Part shown: piece after piece, positions 44,901 to 53,828 of the stretch | Layout: each line of letters opens with the position of its first letter | Position numbering within the stretch: the first letter of the stretch is position 1 | Assembly: GCA_009733715.1 (NCBI GenBank) | Contig: WMKJ01000030.1 | Span: forward strand, 1-64,000 | Length of the DNA: 64,000 nt | Direction: 5' to 3' | Source: Herpomyces periplanetae | Taxonomy: Eukaryota; Ascomycota; Laboulbeniomycetes; Herpomycetales; Herpomycetaceae | Notes under the pieces: model-generated | Databases searched by the model: none | Seen by the model: only the letters and a program-made list of their open reading frames with translations | Told to the model about the DNA's origin: nothing | Made by a program: the position numbers and the translations under genes

Positions 44901-45719
44901 TCGATTTCATCGCGCAAGAGACCTTGAATCTCTTGTAGTTTAAACTCTTTTTTAGCCATAGTTTTAAGTGCTTTATCCCGACGATCTTCAAACATTCGTG
45001 TGCCCGCTGCTTCTTCTATCATTGCCAATATTTCAATTGGCTTCATATTTAGTACTTTGGTAATACGACCCTGCATAATTAGAAAGTTGGGGGAGTTAAT
45101 GTTAAGTTGCACAGACTGGAATAAGTTTTGTACTGTTTGCTGCTGAGCTCTATGGCCATTGATCAAATATTTGGTAGTTCCGCCTACGACGATTTGTCTT
45201 GTTACGGATATTTGTCCGTAGTCTTCAAACCCAATCGGGCTTTTTGACTTATCGATATTATCAAAAACAATTGTGACGCTGGCTTTTGTGACCCCTGCTT
45301 GACCTCTCTTGTAAATGAGGTCCTGCCCAGCGATGTTGTTAGATATACAACTTGCTATTCAATAAAAGGCCATTGCATATTATACCTAGTATATATCACA
45401 TACCTGTAAATTTTGCGCCCGCACAGTGCTTAGATTGGTAATTCCTAATACGAAGCATATTGCATCGAGAATGTTGGACTTTCCACTGCCATTTAAGCCG
45501 GTAATGGAATTAAAACTTTCATCCCTATATAGTCGTAAGTTTGATGAGTGTTAAAAAGAATCACTAAAGCACGCATTAATTAAAATTTAAATACCATCCA
45601 GAGATTACCGTTCTCACGGAATATGACTTAAATCCCTATTTTAAAGATTAACAGGTTAAAACACCAAGTTGGGTTTTAAAAATACAACATACGTCAATGA
45701 TCAACTCGATTACTCTCAT
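41975..45719 (-). CDS. SMC2: Condensin ATPase subunit Smc2
   Basis: Four exons: 45693-45719 (27 nt), 45595-45635 (41 nt), 45404-45524 and 41975-45322. The introns are 57, 70 and 81 nt. The total is 1178 residues, normal for Smc2. The two tiny exons restore MRVIELIID, then [14 protein letters not shown], leading into Walker [10 protein letters not shown] at residues 32-40; without them the protein would lack its ATP site. Donors are GTATGT, GTATTT and GTATGT. The rest shows [18 protein letters not shown], a long coiled coil, a hinge around 500-670, a second coiled coil, the signature [13 protein letters not shown] and Walker [13 protein letters not shown]. Smc2 pairs with Smc4 in condensin to compact mitotic chromosomes. 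Confidence 0.95.
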
Positions 45720-46539
45720 TTCGCTGCAACCACTTTGTAAATATTTGAACACGGCACAGGATGAAGCATTTGGCTAATATTTACTTAAAATTATAACTCT
45801 GCAAACAAGTCAAACCTAAGGATAATAACGTGAAGACTTTTCAAATTTTGGAATTTGTTTACTCCATCCGAGTGTATAGAGTTGCCGGAAATACTATTGT
45901 TCCGGAAGCTTAGGGCGAGAGGAGATTCTGAAACTAGTAGTGTAGTGAGAGGATGGTGTTTGGAATGTAGTTAAAGCAAGCTTAGGGTTAAAGAATGAGT
46001 ACGATTTGGAGATTTAGAAGAGTTTAGGACCAAGAGTGAGCGAGAATTCGCACAGATTTTAATAGATGAATTGAGTAAAACAAAAACTTTTAGACACAAT
46101 GTAACGAGTATTACATACTTTGATCAATATTTATTAGGTGAGTAAAATATTTTGGGTGTACAACTGGTTAATTTCCAAAGGGTAATTAATTCTGAATGCT
46201 GTAACAATTTCAAAAATTGGGTAAAATTTCAAGATGGACAAAGAAAAAATTCGGGGATGCTTTTGGTATTATTGAATCCAACTCTTGCGGTAGCGTATCA
46301 GATGATTATTAATCCGGCTGACTTCGCACAATCAAATTTAGGTTTTTAATACGACCATGACGATAGAAAGTTCTAAAAATGTACCGTTTATACTATTTGC
46401 TATTTATGTACACATGAAATAATGGAATGATTGAAAGAGAAAAATATTATGGTTTGATTGTTTTTGGAACCTACCAAACTGTATTATTCTATGTAGTGAT
46501 CGGGAATCACAAATCGGTAGGAAACGTTAAGGCAATAAA
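45720..46539. other. Divergent promoter region, SMC2 / NOP2
   Basis: About 820 bp. Two plus-strand stretches, about 46000-46137 and 46233-46349, are open and could be joined by a GTGAGT...AAG intron to give a hydrophilic then hydrophobic peptide. I find no start codon and no family, so I do not call a gene. Confidence 0.4.
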
Positions 46540-48354
46540 ATGGGTGCGGGAAGGCGTATGAAGAGGAAGCAAGGATGTCCACCACCGTTGGAAAGAGATT
46601 CCTATACAGCGAAATCAAAAAAATGGAAGGGTTCAATTTCAAATGAGAATTTATTGAGTGACGATGGAGACGATAAATTAGAATCACTTAAAGATATTGG
46701 AGAGTCCCCGGGTATGCTTAAATCCAAAAATCGGATATTGAAAAGTCATTTAAAACAGGAAATGCCTGATTCGGTGAAATTGTTTAAAAGGCCAATTCTA
46801 AAGAAGAAAGCTGTGAAAAGGGAAAAAGTTTTTTTACCTGAGTCCTGTGCGAATGAGGACACATCAGATAATAGTAACATTTCAGAAAATTCGTTTTCTT
46901 ATCAGAGTGATAATGAAGATGATGAATTTGTCGGATTTAGTTGCTCATCGGGAGTAGAATTATCGGATGATGAAGATTTAACATCTTCTCAAGAGAAAAA
47001 TAATTTTTGGTCAGATGACGATAATGCGTTTTCTGGGGATGATGAAGAATTACTCAATGCTAGTAATATCGAAGGACTGTCTCTTAAACTGGAAGCCGAA
47101 CAAGCCAAAAGGAATGAGGAAGCCGACATTGAATTACAACGGTCTATTCAGCGTTCTAAACAAGATAATTTAGAAGATATTTCTCTCTCAGATGATGATG
47201 AAAACGATGGTAATGACGTTACCCAATCAGTTAAACCGGCACCTGACTTAACTTTGATTCGGCAGCGCATTGCAGATACCGTGCGCATTTTAGAGAATTT
47301 TACTACTATTGACACAGTACATCGAAATAGATCATACTATACATCACGGATATTAAAAGATATTTGTGATTACTATGGCTATACACTGTTTCTCGCGGAA
47401 AAGTTGTACCAGTTATTCTCACCCCGTGAGGCTATTGCGTTTTTCGAAGCAAGTGAGACCCCTCGTCCAGTTGTCATTCGAGTTAATAGTCTGAGAACAT
47501 CACGACGAAATCTAGCGCAGTCATTGACCAATCGGGGAGTATCACTTGAACCCGTTGGAAAATGGTCTAATGTAGGCCTACAAATTTTCAATTCACCAGT
47601 ACCTATTGGAGCAACACCTGAATACTTAAACGGTCAATATATGCCCCAAGCTGCCGTTTCCTTTATTCCAGTTATCGCACTAGATCCTCAAGAACATGAA
47701 AGGATACTTGATATGACAGCAGCACCCGGAGGTAAAACTACATATGCGGCGGCACTAATGCAAAATACAGGTTGTATATTCGCTAATGATTCCAACAAGA
47801 AACGACTGAAAGCTTTAATTGGAAATATTCACCGAATGGGCGTTCGAAATACCATTGTATGTAATTATGATGGTACCGAATTTCCAAAAGTAATGGGTGG
47901 TTTTGATCGTGTTCTTCTTGATGCTCCATGTAGCGGGACAGGCGTTATAAGTAAAGATCCAAATATTAAATCAAGCAAAACGGAACTGGATTTTATGAAG
48001 TTACCTCATATTCAGAAGCAATTACTGTTAGCTGCTATCGATAGCACTAACCATTCTGCTAAAAATGGTGGATATGTCGTTTATTCTACATGTTCAGTAA
48101 CCGTTGAAGAAAACGAACAAGTAGTTCAATACGCACTAAGTCGTCGACCAAATGTTCGAATTATCGATATGGAAAATGTAACCATTGGAAAGGAAGCCTT
48201 TACCAGTTATCGCGGGAAAACATTCGATAAATCTATGTCTAAAGCTCGTCGGTTCTATCCTCATGCTCTTAACATGGACGGCTTCTTCGTTTGCAAACTC
48301 AAAAAATTCGCGCCGACAAAAGTCCCGTCTGCCGCGCCACATCCTAGCACGTGA
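46540..48354 (+). CDS. NOP2: rRNA cytosine-C5 methyltransferase Nop2
   Basis: A single exon of 604 residues. It has a basic N-terminus (MGAGRRMKRKQG), a long acidic, serine-rich region (about 100-240), then the NOL1/NOP2/Sun catalytic domain. SAM binding is at LDMTAAPGGKTTYAA. The two cysteines of the m5C mechanism are visible: DAPCSGTG with C464, and YSTCSVTVEEN with C518. In yeast, Nop2 methylates a cytosine of 25S rRNA and is needed for 60S subunit assembly in the nucleolus. The C-terminus is short, without the repeats found in human NOP2. It converges on the U6 gene, about 100 bp away. Confidence 0.95.
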   Translation: MGAGRRMKRKQGCPPPLERDSYTAKSKKWKGSISNENLLSDDGDDKLESLKDIGESPGMLKSKNRILKSHLKQEMPDSVKLFKRPILKKKAVKREKVFLPESCANEDTSDNSNISENSFSYQSDNEDDEFVGFSCSSGVELSDDEDLTSSQEKNNFWSDDDNAFSGDDEELLNASNIEGLSLKLEAEQAKRNEEADIELQRSIQRSKQDNLEDISLSDDDENDGNDVTQSVKPAPDLTLIRQRIADTVRILENFTTIDTVHRNRSYYTSRILKDICDYYGYTLFLAEKLYQLFSPREAIAFFEASETPRPVVIRVNSLRTSRRNLAQSLTNRGVSLEPVGKWSNVGLQIFNSPVPIGATPEYLNGQYMPQAAVSFIPVIALDPQEHERILDMTAAPGGKTTYAAALMQNTGCIFANDSNKKRLKALIGNIHRMGVRNTIVCNYDGTEFPKVMGGFDRVLLDAPCSGTGVISKDPNIKSSKTELDFMKLPHIQKQLLLAAIDSTNHSAKNGGYVVYSTCSVTVEENEQVVQYALSRRPNVRIIDMENVTIGKEAFTSYRGKTFDKSMSKARRFYPHALNMDGFFVCKLKKFAPTKVPSAAPHPST

Positions 48355-48435
48355 CGCGTCTCGGAGTGGTGAGTGTAGATTTAGCCACAGATGAATGTGT
48401 AAGGTAGTTAAATGGGGATTGGGTAGCTGTGTGTG

Positions 48436-48447
48436 GGGTTCGAACCC
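48436..48447 (-). promoter_or_regulatory. B box (TFIIIC site) downstream of U6 snRNA
   Basis: GGGTTCGAACCC is a perfect palindrome containing GGTTCGAACCC, an exact match to the B box consensus GGTTCGANNCC. It begins 9 nt past the U6 terminator. There is no tRNA body around it. Yeast U6 genes also use a B box outside the RNA (about 120 bp downstream in S. cerevisiae, inside the intron in S. pombe), so TFIIIC recruitment is the likely role. Confidence 0.75.
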
Positions 48448-48455
48448 AGGCGGCC

Positions 48456-48563
48456 AAAAAAACTGATAGCGTCTCTTTGAGCAATGTGTCATCCTTAGTG
48501 CAGGGGCCATGCTAATCTTCTCTGTATCGTTTCAAATTGACCAAATGCCCGAAGGCGATGTAC
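48456..48563 (-). ncRNA. U6 spliceosomal snRNA
   Basis: The minus strand reads a 5' stem-loop (CGCCTTCGGGC), then CATTTGGTCAATTTG, the invariant GATACAGAGAAGATTAGCAT with the ACAGAGA box and AGC triad, the internal stem-loop GGCCCCTGCACTAAGGATGA, and a yeast-like 3' part CAAAGAGACGC. It ends in seven T residues, a Pol III terminator. U6 pairs with U2, U4 and the 5' splice site and holds the catalytic metals. The gene has no intron, unlike S. pombe U6. The internal stem-loop has a six-base loop (GCACUA), where human (GCGCA) and S. cerevisiae (GCAUA) have five. An AT-rich TATTAAAAT lies about 30 bp upstream. The 5' end is estimated within a few bases. Confidence 0.95.
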
Positions 48564-48693
48564 GGAAAATAATGTAGTATATGTAGTGTAATTTTAATAA
48601 TTTACTGTGCTTATATCATTATAGACACCTTGGGGGAATATTTTGGGCAAGGTTTAACAATTCAAAAATTTTGTTAATATTATCGCTAAAGAA

Positions 48694-50544
48694 ATGGATA
48701 ACGATGATGGTGACTCTTTGCTACGAGGTCTTCTTCCCACTAGTTTTGGAAAACAATCTACCAGGGTAAAATTGACGGACCGAATAGAAAATTTTAAGCG
48801 AGGGCGGGATACAACGGGCGAGACAGCAACTGTAGCCACTACAATAGAATCTCAAGTAAATGAAGCTAAGAGACCCTTACAAAAATCACACAATGAAGAT
48901 TCAATAAAGCACACTAAACCTGTACAATCAGATTCATCAACAAATGGCACGGCGGTGAATGTGGATTCGGACTTGGATTCAGATGCTGATGACAATGCCG
49001 AAGACGAATTGGAACCCGAATTTCCCGTGTCCCATGAGATAGTTATTAAATCACACGAACGTGCAGTAACATGTCTAACGTTAGATTACTTAGGGGCTCG
49101 AATGATAAGTGGATCATTGGATTGTACACTTAAATTTCATGATTTTGCGGCCATGACACCAACGACAATTCGAGCGTTTCGTACGGTAGACCCATGCACT
49201 ACAAAGTCGACTGTAAACTCAGATCAACGTCCTGTATATCAGGTAGCGTTTAATCCAGTTTCATCGGATACAGTGTTAGTAATTCCGGCGTCATTACAAG
49301 CGAGAGTTTTTGATCGAGAAGGTGAACAAATTTCGGAATATGTCAAAGGTGATATGTACTTGCATGACTTGAATAACACTAAGGGGCATGTTGCTGAACT
49401 TACCAGTGGATGTTGGCACCCTTGGGAACGGGATTACTTTGTTACTGCTGCAATCGATAGTACAATTCGTATATGGGATGTCAACGTGCGCTTACACCAA
49501 AAACAAGTCATTAAGTTCAAATCAACTGTACCAGGCTCAGGTGGTCGATCACGGATGACTACGGTGGCATGGGGTCCTACAGCGGAAGGCAATAAAACTA
49601 TTGTGGCATCCAGTGCTCTTGATGGAACATTGGTACTATATAACGGAGAAGGGCCATTTTACCGCCCTATGGCAGAGGTTCGCAAAGCACATGAACCGGG
49701 AACTTGGACGAGTGGGTTAGCCATGTCCCCGGACGGTCGGTTAATAGTTACACGAGGTGGGGATAACACGATAAAACTGTGGGATTCGCGCAAATTGAAA
49801 CAGCCGGTTAATCAGGCCAAGCATACTTCTACATCGGAAACATTTCCCACATCTAATATTATATTCTCTCGTAACGGTGGACACATTCTAACTGGGAGCG
49901 AAACGGGTGATTTATACATTTTAAATTCGGCACTTCTTAAGCCAGAATGTGTAGAAAAGGTTACACCGGGATCACCGCTTATTACCGTACAATGGCATAG
50001 TCAATTAAACCAAATCTTAACAGGGTCAGCCAATGGAGAAACGCATGTTTTGTTTAACCCAAAGATATCTAAAGGCGGGGCGTGCACTGTAATGAGTAAA
50101 GCACCGAAGAAGAGGTACATTGATGATGATCCGAGTAATGTTATGGATTTAACCCAGGGTTTCGGATGCGATAATATACTTACACCGGGTGGAATTTTGG
50201 GGGAAGGGAATCCGTCGACTTTACGATATGCGCGGAAACTTGCATTAACGGGTTCAAGTGGAGCAGAAAAGCCTCGAGATCCGCGTAGACCGCATATACC
50301 ACTTACAACACCGTTTGCGCATAGTCAGCCAGATGATAAGCATATTCGGGAGCAAATTCCGCTTAGTTGTATGCGCGACGAAGATCCTCGTGAAGCGTTG
50401 CTAAAGTATGCGGAAAAAGCAGAGCAGGATCCAATGTTCACGTTAGCGTGGAAAAAAACGCAGCCTAAACCAGTTTTCTCGGAATATAGTGATGAAGAAG
50501 ACGACCAACAACCTAAAGTAAAGAGGGCTCGTCCGGGATTATAA
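48694..50544 (+). CDS. WD-repeat protein, WDR70 family
   Basis: A single exon of 616 residues. It has an N-terminal polar and acidic region (to about 110), WD repeats through about 480, and a basic C-terminal tail with RARPGL at the end. Family signatures include HERAVTCLTLDYLGARMISGS, TKGHVAELTSGCWHPWERD, and FAHSQPDDKHIREQI near the end. The S. pombe and human WDR70 proteins act with the CRL4 ubiquitin ligase in histone H2B ubiquitylation at DNA breaks. The same function here is inferred. The U6 gene lies just upstream on the other strand. Confidence 0.87.
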   Translation: MDNDDGDSLLRGLLPTSFGKQSTRVKLTDRIENFKRGRDTTGETATVATTIESQVNEAKRPLQKSHNEDSIKHTKPVQSDSSTNGTAVNVDSDLDSDADDNAEDELEPEFPVSHEIVIKSHERAVTCLTLDYLGARMISGSLDCTLKFHDFAAMTPTTIRAFRTVDPCTTKSTVNSDQRPVYQVAFNPVSSDTVLVIPASLQARVFDREGEQISEYVKGDMYLHDLNNTKGHVAELTSGCWHPWERDYFVTAAIDSTIRIWDVNVRLHQKQVIKFKSTVPGSGGRSRMTTVAWGPTAEGNKTIVASSALDGTLVLYNGEGPFYRPMAEVRKAHEPGTWTSGLAMSPDGRLIVTRGGDNTIKLWDSRKLKQPVNQAKHTSTSETFPTSNIIFSRNGGHILTGSETGDLYILNSALLKPECVEKVTPGSPLITVQWHSQLNQILTGSANGETHVLFNPKISKGGACTVMSKAPKKRYIDDDPSNVMDLTQGFGCDNILTPGGILGEGNPSTLRYARKLALTGSSGAEKPRDPRRPHIPLTTPFAHSQPDDKHIREQIPLSCMRDEDPREALLKYAEKAEQDPMFTLAWKKTQPKPVFSEYSDEEDDQQPKVKRARPGL

Positions 50545-50687
50545 TGAAGAAGGGCAGACAGGTATATACTGTTGGAATTGTCTGACTATATTTATGATAA
50601 TGAGTGCACAAACTAAATACGTTGATTTATACATGCTACATTGTACATGCAGTTACGTAGTACAGTGGGTACTGAAGGAAGAGAGAA

Positions 50688-51428
50688 CTAGGTGGTGAGA
50701 ACTTGACTCTGTACAGGAAAAAGAATTGATGGGTTAGATATGGACTGAACGGAAGAGTCACGGGTAATACGTACAACAAAAGATTCCAGAGCTTTATCAA
50801 AGAGTTCATTGGCGATGTTTCCGTGGCCGGTACTTCCGATGGGAGCGAGAGGATTCTTAACGACGTATTCCAAGTACAGGTTTGACCAAATTTGTTGCAG
50901 AGCAACGCGTAAATTCATGGTTTTAGGGTCTGTGAGCATGACAAACTTGATGCGCGTAGGAGTTTCAAAGTAGTGCAGCTTATACTCGCCGGTACGATAA
51001 GAGATAAACGTAGTTTCGTTTCCGTCTAACTTGTGAATAATGTTGCGCAACGAGTAAACCGTACCGAATACTAGCTTCTCATCATTACTTCCCGTTGGAT
51101 CATTTTGTTCTTCTATATTACTCTTTGAACTAGTTTTGGCTGTACGGGTTGATGAATGTTCAGTTGGAGCGCCGGGGTTAATGTTGGACACGGGTTTATC
51201 GGTCAGTAACTCTTCATCAGGTGGAACGGGCGTTGAGCCTGCGGCTACGGGAGATTTAGGATTATTATCCACCCATTTTCGACTGTATATACACATAGCT
51301 GTGGATGCGAAAGAAACGGCGAAGTTAGCTACGGACAGGTGAGCAAGTGAATGATAATATGAGCAGAGCAAAAGCTCTTTTACCAGCTCACCGGTACGGT
51401 CGAAAATGTAAAATGAGTAAACCGTCAT
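50688..51428 (-). CDS. BET5: TRAPP complex subunit Bet5 (TRAPPC1)
   Basis: Two exons, 51392-51428 and 50688-51298, with a 93-nt intron (GTGAGC donor, CCACAG acceptor), giving 215 residues. The intron is a multiple of three and has no stop, so the gene also reads through. Removing it restores MTVYSFYIFDRTAMCIYSRK, the contiguous Bet5 N-terminus. The C-terminal core has FISYRTGEYKLHYFETPTRI, KFVMLTDP and NLYLEYVVKNPL. Between them is a serine/threonine-rich insertion of about 65 residues, and the C-terminal tail is extended; yeast Bet5 is about 160 residues. TRAPP activates Ypt1/Rab1 in ER-Golgi traffic. Confidence 0.9.
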   Translation of the reverse strand: MTVYSFYIFDRTGELVKELLLCSYYHSLAHLSVANFAVSFASTAMCIYSRKWVDNNPKSPVAAGSTPVPPDEELLTDKPVSNINPGAPTEHSSTRTAKTSSKSNIEEQNDPTGSNDEKLVFGTVYSLRNIIHKLDGNETTFISYRTGEYKLHYFETPTRIKFVMLTDPKTMNLRVALQQIWSNLYLEYVVKNPLAPIGSTGHGNIANELFDKALESFVVRITRDSSVQSISNPSILFPVQSQVLTT

Positions 51429-52039
51429 GGTGTATTATCGGATTTCCCGGAATTAGGATGGCAAATGACTAGTCGAGGGTTGGTAGTTAAACGGATGAGT
51501 GTGTTAAGGGTACGAATGAAAGGGAGCGGAAGGTTTTGGGCTTTATGACCGTAGAGAAGGGATAATGAATCATTGCGGGGATTGAGGTGCATTGTAAGAT
51601 AGCACTTGTAATATTCCATACACAAAATTGCAATATGAAGGATAAAGCTTACGGGTTATTTGGGGGAAATGGTTGAACGTGGGTGAATTTGTACGTGGAC
51701 ATGAAAAGTTTATTGACCGGTTCAAGCGGATTTATCAATGATTTGGATCGAACTGGGATGTGTGAGCTTAAATCTCACGATAAATGGCATGTGTATATGT
51801 GGTATCAAAGGGTTTGAAAGGGCAAGATTTCGCGTAGTGGGTGGTATAGATGTATGGTTTTACGCTTGCATATTACACGAGAAAGGGTTTGAGGGTTAAA
51901 ATAACATGGAACAAGTTGTATCTACGATGCTTTATTATCACGTTTACTTTGTTAGCGCATTGCGGAAAAAACGGTGACATTTACGGATGCTTGGACGTGC
52001 GCATGCTCCCGCACAAATCTACATACAGACGCACACACG
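51429..52039. other. Divergent promoter region, BET5 / kinase
   Basis: About 600 bp between divergent genes. An alternating purine-pyrimidine stretch with GTGCGCATGC lies near 51996-52012, just before the kinase start. Nothing else is recognisable. Confidence 0.5.
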
Positions 52040-53302
52040 ATGGTGTTGTACAATACGAAAAATCAAGCGACACAAATTACTGGGACACAGTCAAAAGCGA
52101 ATGGTGTACCGGGTGCGAACGGTACAAATGTTGTATCGTTAACATCGTCAAGTGATAGCGAAGATATTAATGATGATGATGGTGGAGTAACTGGAAGCAT
52201 TCGTATTAAACAGTATGATTTACACAAAGAACTTGGTAGTGGATCATTTAGTACGGTATATGCGGCACGCGATCATCATGGACGACAATATGTAAGTTTT
52301 TACGTTTACTGTCATTGGAGAATCGTGATGTACACCCACACGCTTGACCATTTATCAGAATTTAACGTTAAACGATGAGCCAATCTACGCTGGGTTTGGC
52401 CAGGAAGGGAGGGGGGACAGGCTGTTAAGACGATTTCCAAGTTACAACTTCGGCGGCAAAATCGATTTGAGAAATTACGACGTTTACCGTGCGATCGAAG
52501 GGTGGAGACTGATTCGTGGTCGCCATCGCCACCCGAAGCTGGCGATAACGTTAGGGAGGTGAAACGGGTATGGCGAGAAATGGATGCTTGTGCGTCTGAA
52601 GTTAACATTATGAAGATGCTGAAGCATGAAAATGTGGTACACTTTTACGAAGTAATCGATGATGATGCAAGTGATACTATTTACATGATACTGGAATATT
52701 GTGATAAAGGTAGCCTTGTTAAGGTTAAATATGAAGATAATACGAGGAACCAAAGTTCACCGGTTACTGGTATGTCGGAAGTTGCTTGTCGACAATGGTT
52801 TGAACAATTAGTACAAGCCGTTAAATATCTTCACGAACAGAACGTTATCCACCGTGATATCAAGCCCGATAATTGCTTGGTGAGCGGTGAAAACGTTCTT
52901 AAACTGTCGGATTTTGGAATTTCGGAAATGCTTTCTCGCCAGGGTGAAACGAAGAAGTTTAGTTCTACGGCGTTTGGTACGCCAACATTTCTGGCTCCAG
53001 AACTGTGTCACACTCACCCTGGTCCGATTGATGGGCGAGCTGCTGATGTGTGGGCGATGGGCATAACTTTGTATTATTTACGATATGGATGTTTGCCATT
53101 TTACAAGAAAAGTTTACTCGATTTATACCACAGCATACATCATGATGATGTTCCCTACACAACCAGTGATGACTCTTCTGCTGAATTCCATGATTTGATA
53201 CGAAAAATTCTATGCAAAGATCCTTCTTGTCGTATTACAATTGAACAAATTGAAAATCATCCTTGGATGGTTAATTGTCGATGGAAAGATTCAAGCACAT
53301 AA
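52040..53302 (+). CDS. CaMKK/Ssp1-like serine/threonine kinase
   Basis: Two exons, 52040-52291 and 52421-53302, with a 129-nt intron (GTAAGT donor, ACAG acceptor), giving 377 residues. The glycine loop LGSGSFSTVY is at 65-74, the ATP lysine in AVK at 87, the catalytic HRDIKPDN at 228-235, DFG at 248-250, and LAPEL after the activation loop. A polar insertion of about 35 residues lies between the ATP lysine and helix C, as in CaMKK-type kinases. In fungi this group (Ssp1, Sak1, Tos3, Elm1) activates AMPK and related kinases. The protein ends soon after the kinase domain, so the long C-terminal region of Ssp1 (about 650 residues) is absent. The start is the ATG giving a short serine/aspartate-rich leader. 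Confidence 0.85.
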
Positions 53303-53828
53303 GGAATTAGAGAGCAGGAACTAGGTTAACTGTGTTGGGGTAACTAAAACGAATCGTTCCAGAAAATAATTGGATTGAATGGCCCATGCAAGTTAGCAAA
53401 AGTAGAAATGGTAATACATGTAGCTCATGGACTCAAAAGTAGATACGCGTGCGCGCATGTACAAAAAGATTTCTACCCTTCACTTTCTGGTGCACTTGAA
53501 GAGAGCTTCACGATGATCTTACGCGGACTGCTATACGTGAAGAAGATGCTCAAATATTAACTGTCCATGAATATTGCATTGTACATAGTGACCATTTCAA
53601 TCGTAAACCACTGATTTATGAATTGCACAACTATACACATTGACAATCAGTGACACGGCAAATGTCGCGATGCGTAACAACACGATAGGGGTCAATCGCT
53701 AGAACTCCGTGGTGATTTATGCGTTGACAGGGTTTTACACGCCCACTAATGGGTGTATGCTTTGTACAAACACATCCAACAACAGCGCTTAACATTAGAT
53801 TCAATTGGGTTAATTATTTCTAACAACA
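53303..53828. other. Convergent intergenic, kinase / WAPL
   Basis: About 525 bp with two 3' ends. It includes a GCGTGCGCGC stretch near 53446 and nothing that looks coding. Confidence 0.5.

Noticed and set aside
48430-48450. B box read as part of a tRNA gene
   Set aside because: The sequence on its 5' side is the U6 gene end, with no acceptor, D or anticodon arms. It is better explained as the external U6 promoter element.
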